From Candidatus Heimdallarchaeota archaeon (GTDB lineage Archaea > Asgardarchaeota > Heimdallarchaeia > Heimdallarchaeales > Kariarchaeaceae), in assembly GCA_029882335.1 (NCBI GenBank), contig JAOUKW010000217.1, forward strand, positions 1 through 6,982: a stretch of 6,982 nucleotides of DNA, written 5' to 3'. How positions within the stretch are numbered: position 1 is the first letter of the stretch; each line of letters opens with the position of its first letter. The notes under the pieces are model-generated. The model was not told the origin of the DNA. It saw nothing but the letters and a program-made list of their open reading frames with translations, and did not search any database. Below, piece after piece: positions 1-5,857 of the stretch. Made by a program: the position numbers and the translations under genes.

Positions 1-711
1 TTCCCTATCCATAGCCTGAAAATCAGCTTCTATATCTTCTTGAGATGTTTTAAAATGAGTCCAATCATCATAATGTACTGCATAGCCTTTTTTCAACGAT
101 TCCAGAGGATTTACCACAGAAACTGCATCCTTTCCATTAAAAGTCAGACGAGCAATGTATCTAACCGCACCAAAATACATTATCCCTACTTGAGGAGCAA
201 ATCGATGTAATGCCTGTTTCAGCGACTTTATACCAATTGTATCTCCAGAAATCCATAACCTCTTGTCATCATAAGTCAATCCAAATCCAATCACCTTTCC
301 AGTAAATGGAGTCATCAACAAAGGACCGTGTTGCGCTGGAAGAGCTTCTATTGTAATACCAAATATATCAATAGAACTTCCAACTTCTAATCCCCTAATA
401 TCGCTGAATCCCTGACTCTTGATCTTTGAAACGTCCCTAGTTGTAGTTATCACCGGTATACTCTTATCCAAATTCTTTTGCGCGGTTTTATCCCAGTGAT
501 CATTATGAGTATGAGAAACTAATATCAAATCCAAGGGTGGAAGATCCGCGATTGACAAGGCTGGTTTGATTTTCCGCTTCGAAAATAATCCCCAGCCCAT
601 ATGCACCTTTTCTGCTCCATGAAAAAATACCGGATCCGTAAGAATTCTTTTGCCATTAATCTCCAACAGTACTGTTGCAGTCCCAATAAAAGTAAGTGTA
701 TCTTGAGTCAT
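1..711 (-). CDS. MBL-fold (UlaG/COG2220-like) metal-dependent hydrolase, C-terminus cut by window edge
   Basis: The reading frame opens with ATG at 711 and stays open for 237 codons to base 1, so only the C-terminal end is missing. Seen: an N-terminal strand FIGTATVLLE (8-17) followed by ILTDPVF (23-29), the metal motif HTHNDHWD (H67, H69, D71, H72), H128 in PAQHGP, D157 in ISGDT and H213 in AVHYDDWTHF. These are the usual ligands of a dinuclear metallo-beta-lactamase fold, in the arrangement of the UlaG/NAPE-PLD-like family (COG2220). Such proteins are cytosolic hydrolases of phosphoesters, lactones or phospholipids; the substrate cannot be told from sequence. Family members are usually around 220-260 residues, so little is missing. 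A TATA-like element 26-27 bases upstream of the ATG fits a leaderless mRNA. No neighbour on its strand in the window suggests a pathway. Confidence 0.9.
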   Translation of the reverse strand, partial: MTQDTLTFIGTATVLLEINGKRILTDPVFFHGAEKVHMGWGLFSKRKIKPALSIADLPPLDLILVSHTHNDHWDKTAQKNLDKSIPVITTTRDVSKIKSQGFSDIRGLEVGSSIDIFGITIEALPAQHGPLLMTPFTGKVIGFGLTYDDKRLWISGDTIGIKSLKQALHRFAPQVGIMYFGAVRYIARLTFNGKDAVSVVNPLESLKKGYAVHYDDWTHFKTSQEDIEADFQAMDRE

Positions 712-733
712 CTAAATTACCCTACAATTAATT

Positions 734-741
734 GATTATAA
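734..741 (-). promoter_or_regulatory. TATA-box-like element for the MBL-fold gene
   Basis: On the minus strand this reads TTATAATC, preceded by TTAAACCC, which could serve as a weak BRE. Its centre lies about 26-27 bases upstream of the ATG at 711. In archaea transcription starts about 25 bases after the TATA centre, so the mRNA would begin at or next to the start codon, giving a leaderless transcript. There is no Shine-Dalgarno sequence before this start, which agrees. Confidence 0.5.
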
Positions 742-1042
742 GGGTTTAATAATTAAATAGGAAATCTTATTCACAAAATAAAATAAATTGCTAGTAAAAA
801 AGATAACTATGAGTTGGCATAATCAGAGTAGAGAAGAAGCGAATTCAATGGTAAAGCATAAACATAATCAATAGTAAAGAAATAGTATTTTTCAGGTTTA
901 CTCAAGGAATGTTCCAACTTAAAGAATGCATTATTTCCCAATTCCTAAAAAATAAAATACACTTTCTTCAATGTTCATGAGTTTTTTGGTTGTCTTTGCT
1001 TGTTTATTAACGATGAAGTTAAAAATTCTAAAGTGATCAGTA

Positions 1043-1050
1043 ATTTATAC
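1043..1050 (+). promoter_or_regulatory. TATA-like element upstream of tRNA-Leu
   Basis: The sequence ATTTATAC lies about 42 bases before the mature 5' end of the tRNA. With normal archaeal TATA-to-start spacing, transcription would begin around 1070-1075 and leave a 5' leader of roughly 15-20 bases for RNase P to remove. The match is modest and the background is AT-rich, so this is tentative. Confidence 0.35.
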
Positions 1051-1088
1051 TGCTGACTAATACGTTAGTTGCTGTAATTTCAAAAAAC

Positions 1089-1172
1089 ACGGGGGTCGCC
1101 AAGCCTGGTCAACGGCGATGGATTTAAGCTCCATTCCTTAGTGGTTCGTGGGTTCGAATCCCACCCCCCGTA
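1089..1172 (+). tRNA. tRNA-Leu(UAA), no intron, no encoded CCA
   Basis: A full cloverleaf can be folded by hand. The acceptor stem ACGGGGG (1089-1095) pairs with CCCCCGT (1165-1171), with discriminator A at 1172. The D arm is GCC/GGC with a GG-containing loop. The anticodon stem ATGGA/TCCAT (1118-1122 with 1130-1134) encloses loop TTTAAGC, giving anticodon TAA (1125-1127), which reads UUA and possibly UUG leucine codons. A 13-base variable arm (1135-1147) marks it as class II, and the T arm is GTGGG-TTCGAAT-CCCAC. The body closely resembles common archaeal tRNA-Leu. Two details stand out: the first pair is A1-U72 where archaeal tRNA-Leu normally has G1-C72, and CCA is not encoded, so a CCA-adding enzyme is needed. 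No intron is present. Confidence 0.95.
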
Positions 1173-1312
1173 TACTTCTACTCGCAAAATTATAAAATTT
1201 CAGAAAATCGCAATTCGATTACCTTATGAAATCAAAATTAGGAACATTCAGTATATCAAATACACATTTGTATATTGACCTCAAACGATAAATTACCAAA
1301 TAATCAAAATGG

Positions 1313-2566
1313 TTAATTTATTGATTCCAATATACTATAACCACAGAGAGCACATTTATTGAATAATTTCTTTTGTAATTTGAGATGATCTAGATGGTAT
1401 ACTTGATCGCAGTAGGTGCAATAGCCTTTTTGGTGATCAGGTAGTATTTCTTGTTTACAAATTATACACGAAGGAGAATTGATAAATAGCATTTTAATCT
1501 TGGTTTTCTGTGATTCTGTATTTTCTATTTGTAATTCAATAGTATCACTTTTGGGAATTAATGTAGGATTTGACAGAAGAATATTTGCAAGAGAATTGTC
1601 GCCAGTAATATTAACCATTTTCATTAGGTACTCCAGTTGTGATGTTCGGATAATTTTTTCCTTATTTGGAAGGATATCAAGGTAGCTGGACATTATCATT
1701 GGTGTATAAGCAATCAATTTTGAATAAAATAAGTTGAAACTACGTAAATACATTGTTTGTCTTGACATTTTTATATTTTCATCACTAATATAACTGGGTT
1801 TGTTCACATATACTGAAAATCCAAGGTCATTCGGTTTAAAATTAGAAATTACTAGACCATATTGTAAAGTCATTATCCTCTGCAATAATTGATTTAATTC
1901 CATCAATTTTGCTCCGTTTATGGTGATTTCTAGTGGGATAGTTTTATTCTTTATCAACAGTAAATTAACAGAATAATTTGAATATCTCAAATTTTCAGAT
2001 ATAAAATAACTTGAATTTTTAGTTATATGATAGCCAGATACAAGTCTAGATGGAAACTGAAGGTATTTACTATTTTTATTAAGTAATCCATTCTTAATTG
2101 TAATTAAATGATGCATGGTGGGTTCATACCCGGGCTGAGCCAAAAATTTAACTCTGGCATCGTAAATTCTTTTTAATTTGTCATGATCTTGATTTATATC
2201 GACATTATTGTTTGAGTGTTCTGGAATAAAGGCATCTATGACTATTATTAGTATTATTACGTAAAACATAATCATTAGTATAAATAAAAATGCCATCCTA
2301 CCCAATTCAATTACAACATAATATACTAAGGTAAGTAACAAAAGAAATGAGAATATATTACTCCTTGTTAACTTTTTTTTCTTTTCTGAATTATCACTCC
2401 TGCCTATATAATTTAATTTATGCCAACTCACCGTGGTATGACGCAAATTACCATTGAGATCGAACCTTACACTGGCAATATAATCATATTCTAAACCTTC
2501 CAATAAATAAAATTCAGAGGTAATTTTTATTTCAGATTTACCCTGTAGTTTAGAAGATTCTTTCAT
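1313..2566 (-). CDS. Two-TM membrane protein with C-terminal RING/PHD-like zinc finger
   Basis: A 417-residue protein with an ATG start. Residues 1-65 are soluble and end in EKKKKLTR, followed by two hydrophobic segments (about 71-88 and 91-113) joined by a very short turn. By the positive-inside rule both ends face the cytoplasm. Residues about 115-355 form an uncharacterised soluble region. The last 55 residues carry eight zinc ligands in four pairs: C367/C370, C383/C386, H391/H394 and C405/C408, spaced C-x2-C-x12-C-x2-C-x4-H-x2-H-x10-C-x2-C. This is the pattern of a binuclear treble-clef (RING/PHD-like) domain. It retains the isoleucine of a RING C-x-I-C (I369), but the position of the E2-contacting Trp is Gln398 and the final CPxC is CALC. 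E3 ligase activity is therefore possible but unproven; a plain protein-binding finger is equally possible. I do not recognise the family of the central region. Confidence 0.8.
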   Translation of the reverse strand: MKESSKLQGKSEIKITSEFYLLEGLEYDYIASVRFDLNGNLRHTTVSWHKLNYIGRSDNSEKKKKLTRSNIFSFLLLLTLVYYVVIELGRMAFLFILMIMFYVIILIIVIDAFIPEHSNNNVDINQDHDKLKRIYDARVKFLAQPGYEPTMHHLITIKNGLLNKNSKYLQFPSRLVSGYHITKNSSYFISENLRYSNYSVNLLLIKNKTIPLEITINGAKLMELNQLLQRIMTLQYGLVISNFKPNDLGFSVYVNKPSYISDENIKMSRQTMYLRSFNLFYSKLIAYTPMIMSSYLDILPNKEKIIRTSQLEYLMKMVNITGDNSLANILLSNPTLIPKSDTIELQIENTESQKTKIKMLFINSPSCIICKQEILPDHQKGYCTYCDQVYHLDHLKLQKKLFNKCALCGYSILESIN

Positions 2567-2593
2567 CTACAAGATAATAATTGTTAAATCAAG

Positions 2594-2606
2594 TATATAT
2601 ATATAT
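2594..2606 (-). promoter_or_regulatory. TATA tract for the RING-like membrane protein gene
   Basis: A pure alternating TATATATATATAT tract lies 28-40 bases upstream of the ATG at 2566 on the minus strand. That spacing puts the transcription start within about ten bases of the ATG, giving a very short leader. There is no Shine-Dalgarno sequence before the start. The tract could also be simple-sequence DNA in an AT-rich gap. Confidence 0.45.
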
Positions 2607-2958
2607 CCGAAATCATTATATAAATAGACAATTCTTAATTTTAATAATTAATAAATTAAATAAAAGCATTCTTCACAATTGCGTTATATGAATAAAATAT
2701 GCAATGTGTATTGAGTACAAAATTTGTACTATGAACTAAAAACAGTTAGCAGAAAATCAAAGAATAAAGTAAATTATCAGGGATATATGAGAATAATATT
2801 TTGAATATAATTGCAGATAATTAAGATGTTTTAGATTTGAACTATAAGATTGATCTAAACGAATAATTAAGAATTAGTAAGAACATTTTCTTTAAAATCG
2901 TTCATATATTACTCCATCTAATAGTGGATTTGCTTAAGGAGAGTGGTTCATTTTTGAA
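2607..2958. other. AT-rich intergenic region with one perfect palindrome
   Basis: No ORF of note can be read on either strand. The region separates the end of the four-CxxC gene from the promoter of the RING-like gene. Its only clear structure is the 17-base palindrome at 2714-2730, listed separately. Confidence 0.6.
2714..2730. repeat. Perfect 8-bp inverted repeat (possible operator)
   Basis: The sequence AGTACAAAATTTGTACT has two perfect 8-base arms, AGTACAAA and TTTGTACT, around one central base. It lies about 150 bases upstream of the RING-like gene start. A dyad with a one-base centre is too tight for an RNA hairpin, so a dimeric DNA-binding protein site is the more natural reading. Its distance from the promoter is large for a classical repressor site. 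Confidence 0.4.
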
Positions 2959-3294
2959 TTATTTATTTCTTCCGTGTATCTTTTTCTTTTGCATGGGATC
3001 ATTGACCAAAATAAAATCCTGTATCATGATTTTAGTGGCGTCTTCAGGAGTAAATCCTCTATCAATTAAGCTCATACGAAATATAGCTCTACAATCTACG
3101 CAATACAATTTCTTGGTTTTTCTATTCGCATAAATCATCTCTGTTGCTGCTGATTTATTACAATGATCGCAAAAATTACCTGCTCGTCGAATAGTGGTAG
3201 CCCTTGCGATACAAGCATCACACTTTCCCTCATTTCGTATATGTGCAATAGGTTTCATACAGCTCTGGCAAAAGTATTGTCCTGGTAGAGGCAT
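2959..3294 (-). CDS. Small zinc-knuckle protein with four CxxC pairs
   Basis: The ATG at 3294 gives 111 residues; an in-frame TTG six bases upstream is a weaker alternative. With the ATG numbering, CxxC pairs fall at C9/C12, C25/C28, C42/C45 and C65/C68. These form two four-Cys modules, each like a zinc ribbon with 12-19 residues between knuckles. The N-terminal module sits in QYFCQSC and KCDACIA, the second in FCDHCNK and LYCVDCR. The C-terminal 40 residues look helical (RGFTPEDATKIMIQDF) and end in a basic tail. I do not recognise the family; small zinc-ribbon proteins of this kind often bind nucleic acid or proteins. The gene starts 96 bases after the stop of the ProRS-like gene on the same strand, close enough for co-transcription but with room for its own promoter (a TTTATATT-like element lies near 3341-3350). 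Confidence 0.75.
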   Translation of the reverse strand: MPLPGQYFCQSCMKPIAHIRNEGKCDACIARATTIRRAGNFCDHCNKSAATEMIYANRKTKKLYCVDCRAIFRMSLIDRGFTPEDATKIMIQDFILVNDPMQKKKIHGRNK

Positions 3295-3390
3295 ATTCAA
3301 TATATGTTGCTCTTCGATGTTATTTCAAGATAGCGAATCAGAATATAAATTTTGATTTGTTTTCCATAAATTATCCAAACCACATAAATG

Positions 3391-4938
3391 TTATAAACAT
3401 AGTAGTTCAATTTGTTTTAGTATTTCTTCTTCAGATTCAACAATAACAACCTCGGTACTGCGTACTTTCAATTCTATTTGATTGAGTTCATGTAATTTAT
3501 TACTGTATGTTACTCGAATCGGAAATCCATGAAGATCTGCATCAGCAAATAATTGTCCTGCTCGTATATCACGATTGTCAATTACTGCAGAAATATTCTT
3601 GGAGTTAAGTTTTATTTGATAATCTTTTGCTTGTTGTTGTATTTTTTCAACTTTACTTAAAACAATGATAATAATGGGAATTGGTGCAAATTTGATTGGC
3701 AAGACTACTCCAAATTTATTATGGTTTAACTCGGCAATTCCGCCCAGTAGTGAGGTATAATTTAATTTTAGTTGAATGATATCAGGAATGCTGTTTTTCC
3801 CAGTTTGATTTAAAATTTTAATCGAATTATGTAAAGTAGATAGAGTAAATACAAGTATTCCTTTTAATATTACTAATTGATTGTTACACAGATTGCAGTA
3901 AGCGTTATCAGGCAATTGTATAATATCTCCTGTTATATCCGCAGTGTAGTCCCTGGAATAATTGCTATTAATTAGATGATAATGTTGTTTATTAGCACCA
4001 ACTACCATATTTGTAGATTTGGGAATATATTCATCCACTACTACCTTGCATTTAGATCGATCAATTCCAATGGGTGATGCATATCCGGGATAACAACCAA
4101 CATCTTTAATTTCCACATCATCAGCAGGTCTAATAGAATCCAACTTCAATATTCTTCTTAGTTTAAGTTCAGATACCTCATGATCACCTCGAACAACACA
4201 TATAATTAACTTAGATCCGGTATCAAAATCCCCCATGTAAAATACTACTTTAGCACATTGTTTTTCAGAGATGCTCAGAAAATCCGCCAATTCCTTTATC
4301 GTTTTGGCATTTGGTGTATGTACTTCCTCGATCTCCTGAACTTTATCTTCAGAATTGATAATACGATGGTGATTACTTACTTCAATGTGATTGTTTGAGT
4401 CACATGTACTACAATGTACAAATTTTGTATTACCCAGGGGATGCTCAATTACGCCAAATCTATCATCATCTACAAATTGAACCCATGATAAAGTAAACTC
4501 AAAATTGTTACATAATGTAGTTATCTTGTATTGGAGTGATTGTATATCAAACTCATCAATCCCAATTCTAACGTAGTTTTGGAATAATGCGGATTGTGAA
4601 TTCAATAATCCACGGTTATATTGGTATTTTGAAAATTCCTCCCTTGTTTTAAAATCTAAAATGGAGGGTAGTTGTTTATAAGAGCTAAATTCCAAATCCA
4701 AAAAATCAACTACGTCACAAGACTCCTGAATAACAATCTCATTGGAAGATACATCTGAAAATAGACCAATTAATAAATCGTGGACATGCTGGAATATTTT
4801 GATTGTAATCGGTAGATATACAATTTGATTGTTCACAAATTTAACAAATCCACCGCGTGAGAGAAATCCTTGAGATTGTACATCGATACCAACAGGTGAT
4901 TTCTTTGAAGTACTACCAAACAATTGGTTTATATTCAC
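3391..4938 (-). CDS. Decayed bacterial-type prolyl-tRNA synthetase paralogue with intact INS editing and anticodon-binding domains
   Basis: Numbering here is from the in-frame TTG at 5088; I choose the GTG at 4938 (residue 51), giving 515 residues, because NINQLFGSTSKKS aligns with the usual ProRS start block (SQLFxPTLRE). No ATG exists in the N-terminal half. Domain order is that of bacterial ProRS. First is RGGFVKFVNNQIVYLPITIK (78-97), then YKQLP (137-141) before a degenerate motif 2, then a zinc-like HCSTC block (225-229). The INS/YbaK editing domain spans about 256-391: VRGDHEVSELKL, K280, GxxxP loop G335-P339, VGANKQHYH with H371. An anticodon-binding domain follows (about 466-550, with DNRDIRAGQLFADADLHGFP). 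The TxE loop is absent: only about 13 residues lie between IQES and SSYKQLP, where ProRS has about 50. The motif 2 FRxE reads FSKY, and motif 3 GIGxSR is not found. Aminoacylation is therefore very unlikely. The likely role is cytosolic trans-editing or binding of tRNA(Pro); a decaying transferred gene is the alternative. Confidence 0.8.
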   Translation of the reverse strand: MNINQLFGSTSKKSPVGIDVQSQGFLSRGGFVKFVNNQIVYLPITIKIFQHVHDLLIGLFSDVSSNEIVIQESCDVVDFLDLEFSSYKQLPSILDFKTREEFSKYQYNRGLLNSQSALFQNYVRIGIDEFDIQSLQYKITTLCNNFEFTLSWVQFVDDDRFGVIEHPLGNTKFVHCSTCDSNNHIEVSNHHRIINSEDKVQEIEEVHTPNAKTIKELADFLSISEKQCAKVVFYMGDFDTGSKLIICVVRGDHEVSELKLRRILKLDSIRPADDVEIKDVGCYPGYASPIGIDRSKCKVVVDEYIPKSTNMVVGANKQHYHLINSNYSRDYTADITGDIIQLPDNAYCNLCNNQLVILKGILVFTLSTLHNSIKILNQTGKNSIPDIIQLKLNYTSLLGGIAELNHNKFGVVLPIKFAPIPIIIIVLSKVEKIQQQAKDYQIKLNSKNISAVIDNRDIRAGQLFADADLHGFPIRVTYSNKLHELNQIELKVRSTEVVIVESEEEILKQIELLCL

Positions 4939-4979
4939 TACGCTCTTTCTAAATTCCTTATCAAAATCATTTGTGGTTA

Positions 4980-4987
4980 CTTTATAG
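4980..4987 (-). promoter_or_regulatory. Possible TATA box for the ProRS-like gene
   Basis: On the minus strand this reads CTATAAAG, a good archaeal TATA match, about 45 bases upstream of the chosen GTG start at 4938. Transcription would begin near 4958, leaving a leader of about 20 bases. If correct, it lies inside the hypothetical N-terminal extension and supports the downstream start. Confidence 0.35.
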
Positions 4988-5146
4988 AAATAAATAAATA
5001 ATTTTTTGTGTTTATAAGAAATTACAATGCATATCGCCAATAGGTGTAAAATCCAACGGTTTAGCTTTTTTGTCAATTTACAAAACAAAACATAATTTAA
5101 AAAAATTTATGAATATAGAAAATTTTAACTTGAAACAATATATTTG

Positions 5147-5236
5147 ATGAAGGATGGTATAGAACAAATAGCCCCTCGCCCATTGACCCCATTAGTTGTG
5201 GTTGAGAGTTCGAGAATAAGTTCATGGGGAAAGTAA
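5147..5236 (+). CDS. Possible 29-residue small protein in a GC-rich island
   Basis: An ATG-to-TAA frame of 30 codons covers almost exactly the GC-richer patch of this otherwise AT-rich gap. The peptide starts MKDGIEQIAPRPLTPLVVVE and ends in SSWGK. It has no recognisable domain and no Shine-Dalgarno sequence. The patch also contains CCCCAT (5187-5192) and its complement ATGGGG (5224-5229), so a structured RNA, or the end of an unseen minus-strand gene, are alternatives. This is a weak call, recorded because composition and frame coincide. Confidence 0.2.
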   Translation: MKDGIEQIAPRPLTPLVVVESSRISSWGK

Positions 5237-5317
5237 TAATCTTACACTCGGTAGCAAATTCCCATTGGCTACATATATATATGGGATTATCAGTATTTAA
5301 ATTCAATCAACAAAGAT

Positions 5318-5333
5318 GTACATACAAATGTAC
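5318..5333. repeat. Inverted repeat GTACAT-acaa-ATGTAC with a third GTAC nearby
   Basis: Two perfect 6-base arms are separated by four bases, and a further GTAC follows at 5340-5343, so GTAC cores occur at 5318, 5330 and 5340, spaced 12 and 10 bases apart. That is near one helical turn and could be a protein-binding site, but short AT-containing dyads arise easily by chance. Confidence 0.25.
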
Positions 5334-5596
5334 GGAAACGTACTTTTTTCGTGATGGCAAAATACTATTAAATACTAAACATACCACTTTGAGTACTTCA
5401 ATCTTGATTTTAAGAAAAATCATTTTTTTATCTGCTGAATTCGCTATAATATTAAACATTATGTTGATCAACTCAAAGTTTTTATATATGAATAATACTA
5501 AATATATAAACTTTTGTAACAAGAGAGTTTTTGAATAAGAGGTTTATGAATTAATATAAGGTAAACTTTTACCACAAAATAAATAAAGGCGATAAT

Positions 5597-5725
5597 ATGA
5601 AAAACTTAATTCTAAAATTACAAATATTGACACTAAAATTACTCCCATTCTTACTGATCCTATCCAGTGGAAAAGCTTTTGGTGGAGACACCATGGATGA
5701 ATTCCACAGACCACCAATGACATAA
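5597..5725 (+). CDS. Putative 42-residue secreted peptide precursor
   Basis: The frame runs from ATG at 5597 to TAA at 5723-5725. It encodes a basic N-terminus (MKNLILKLQ), a hydrophobic core (about residues 10-23, LLPFLLIL) and a polar stretch with a possible signal-peptidase site GKA|FGG after residue 27. A mature peptide of about 15 residues, FGGDTMDEFHRPPMT, would remain. AAAGG sits 8 bases before the ATG, a plausible Shine-Dalgarno sequence, and TTAATATAAGG near 5552-5562 is a possible TATA element. Bases 5641-5720 are 45% GC by count, well above the flanking gap, which supports real coding. No family is recognised. It lies about 165 bases before the TPR gene on the same strand. Alternatives are a single-TM small protein or chance. 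Confidence 0.4.
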   Translation: MKNLILKLQILTLKLLPFLLILSSGKAFGGDTMDEFHRPPMT

Positions 5726-5857
5726 TCAAATAAATTCCATCAAATTACTATTAAGTACATCATAAAATCTGAATTTCTTTTAAATAGTGCTTGAAATTGA
5801 ATTATTTATTAAATTTAAAAAAATTATTTTCGTTAAAAGAAATCAAATCAGATTTAC

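Larger units (their letters stand above)
712..1088. other. AT-rich intergenic region without a convincing gene
   Basis: This gap separates the leftward MBL-fold gene from the rightward tRNA. It holds the promoter elements of both. Two tiny plus-strand ORFs can be read (809-874, 21 residues; and one starting with ATG near 910, 23 residues), but neither has a ribosome binding site, a domain or a base composition that differs from the surroundings, so they are not called as genes. Confidence 0.6.
4939..5596. other. Long intergenic region, mostly AT-rich
   Basis: Nothing here is a clear gene. The first 150 bases (4939-5088) continue the ProRS-like frame up to a TTG, but encode a hydrophobic-basic stretch with no counterpart in ProRS, so they are taken as upstream sequence. 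A GC-richer patch at about 5165-5230 (about 42% GC by count, against roughly 30% or less around it) holds a 29-codon ORF, listed separately. The inverted repeat GTACAT/ATGTAC lies at 5318-5333. A plus-strand ORF at 5224-5538 (104 codons) is open by length only: no ribosome site, no domain, biased low-complexity composition. Confidence 0.55.

Noticed and set aside
1089..1172. tRNA as an integration site for a mobile element
   Set aside because: No direct repeat of the tRNA 3' end and no integrase or transposase gene was seen in the window.
1254..1276. Imperfect inverted repeat CAAAT-acac-ATTTG between the tRNA and the RING-like gene as a terminator
   Set aside because: The arms are short and AT-only, with no following T-run on either strand; it is not distinguishable from chance.
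1479..1685. Plus-strand ORF of 68 codons
   Set aside because: It lies fully antisense to the zinc-finger end of the RING-like gene and has no features of its own.
2924..3133. Plus-strand ORF of 69 codons
   Set aside because: Antisense to the four-CxxC gene, whose cysteine pattern is clearly the real coding signal.
3391..5088. Functional prolyl-tRNA synthetase
   Set aside because: The TxE segment is deleted and the motif 2 and motif 3 catalytic residues cannot be found, so aminoacylation is not supported even though the editing and anticodon domains are clear.
5097..5522. Two minus-strand ORFs of 69 and 71 codons upstream of the ProRS-like gene
   Set aside because: The first starts with TTG, neither has recognisable sequence, and they overlap other equally unsupported frames. 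The first does cross the GC-rich island, so it is not fully excluded.
5224..5538. Plus-strand ORF of 104 codons
   Set aside because: No ribosome site, no domain, low-complexity AT-driven composition, and an opposing ORF in the same DNA. Its length alone is only mildly surprising at this base composition.
5544..5729. Minus-strand ORF of 61 codons
   Set aside because: It is the antisense of the signal-peptide-like small ORF, which has a better start, a Shine-Dalgarno-like sequence and a sensible protein layout.
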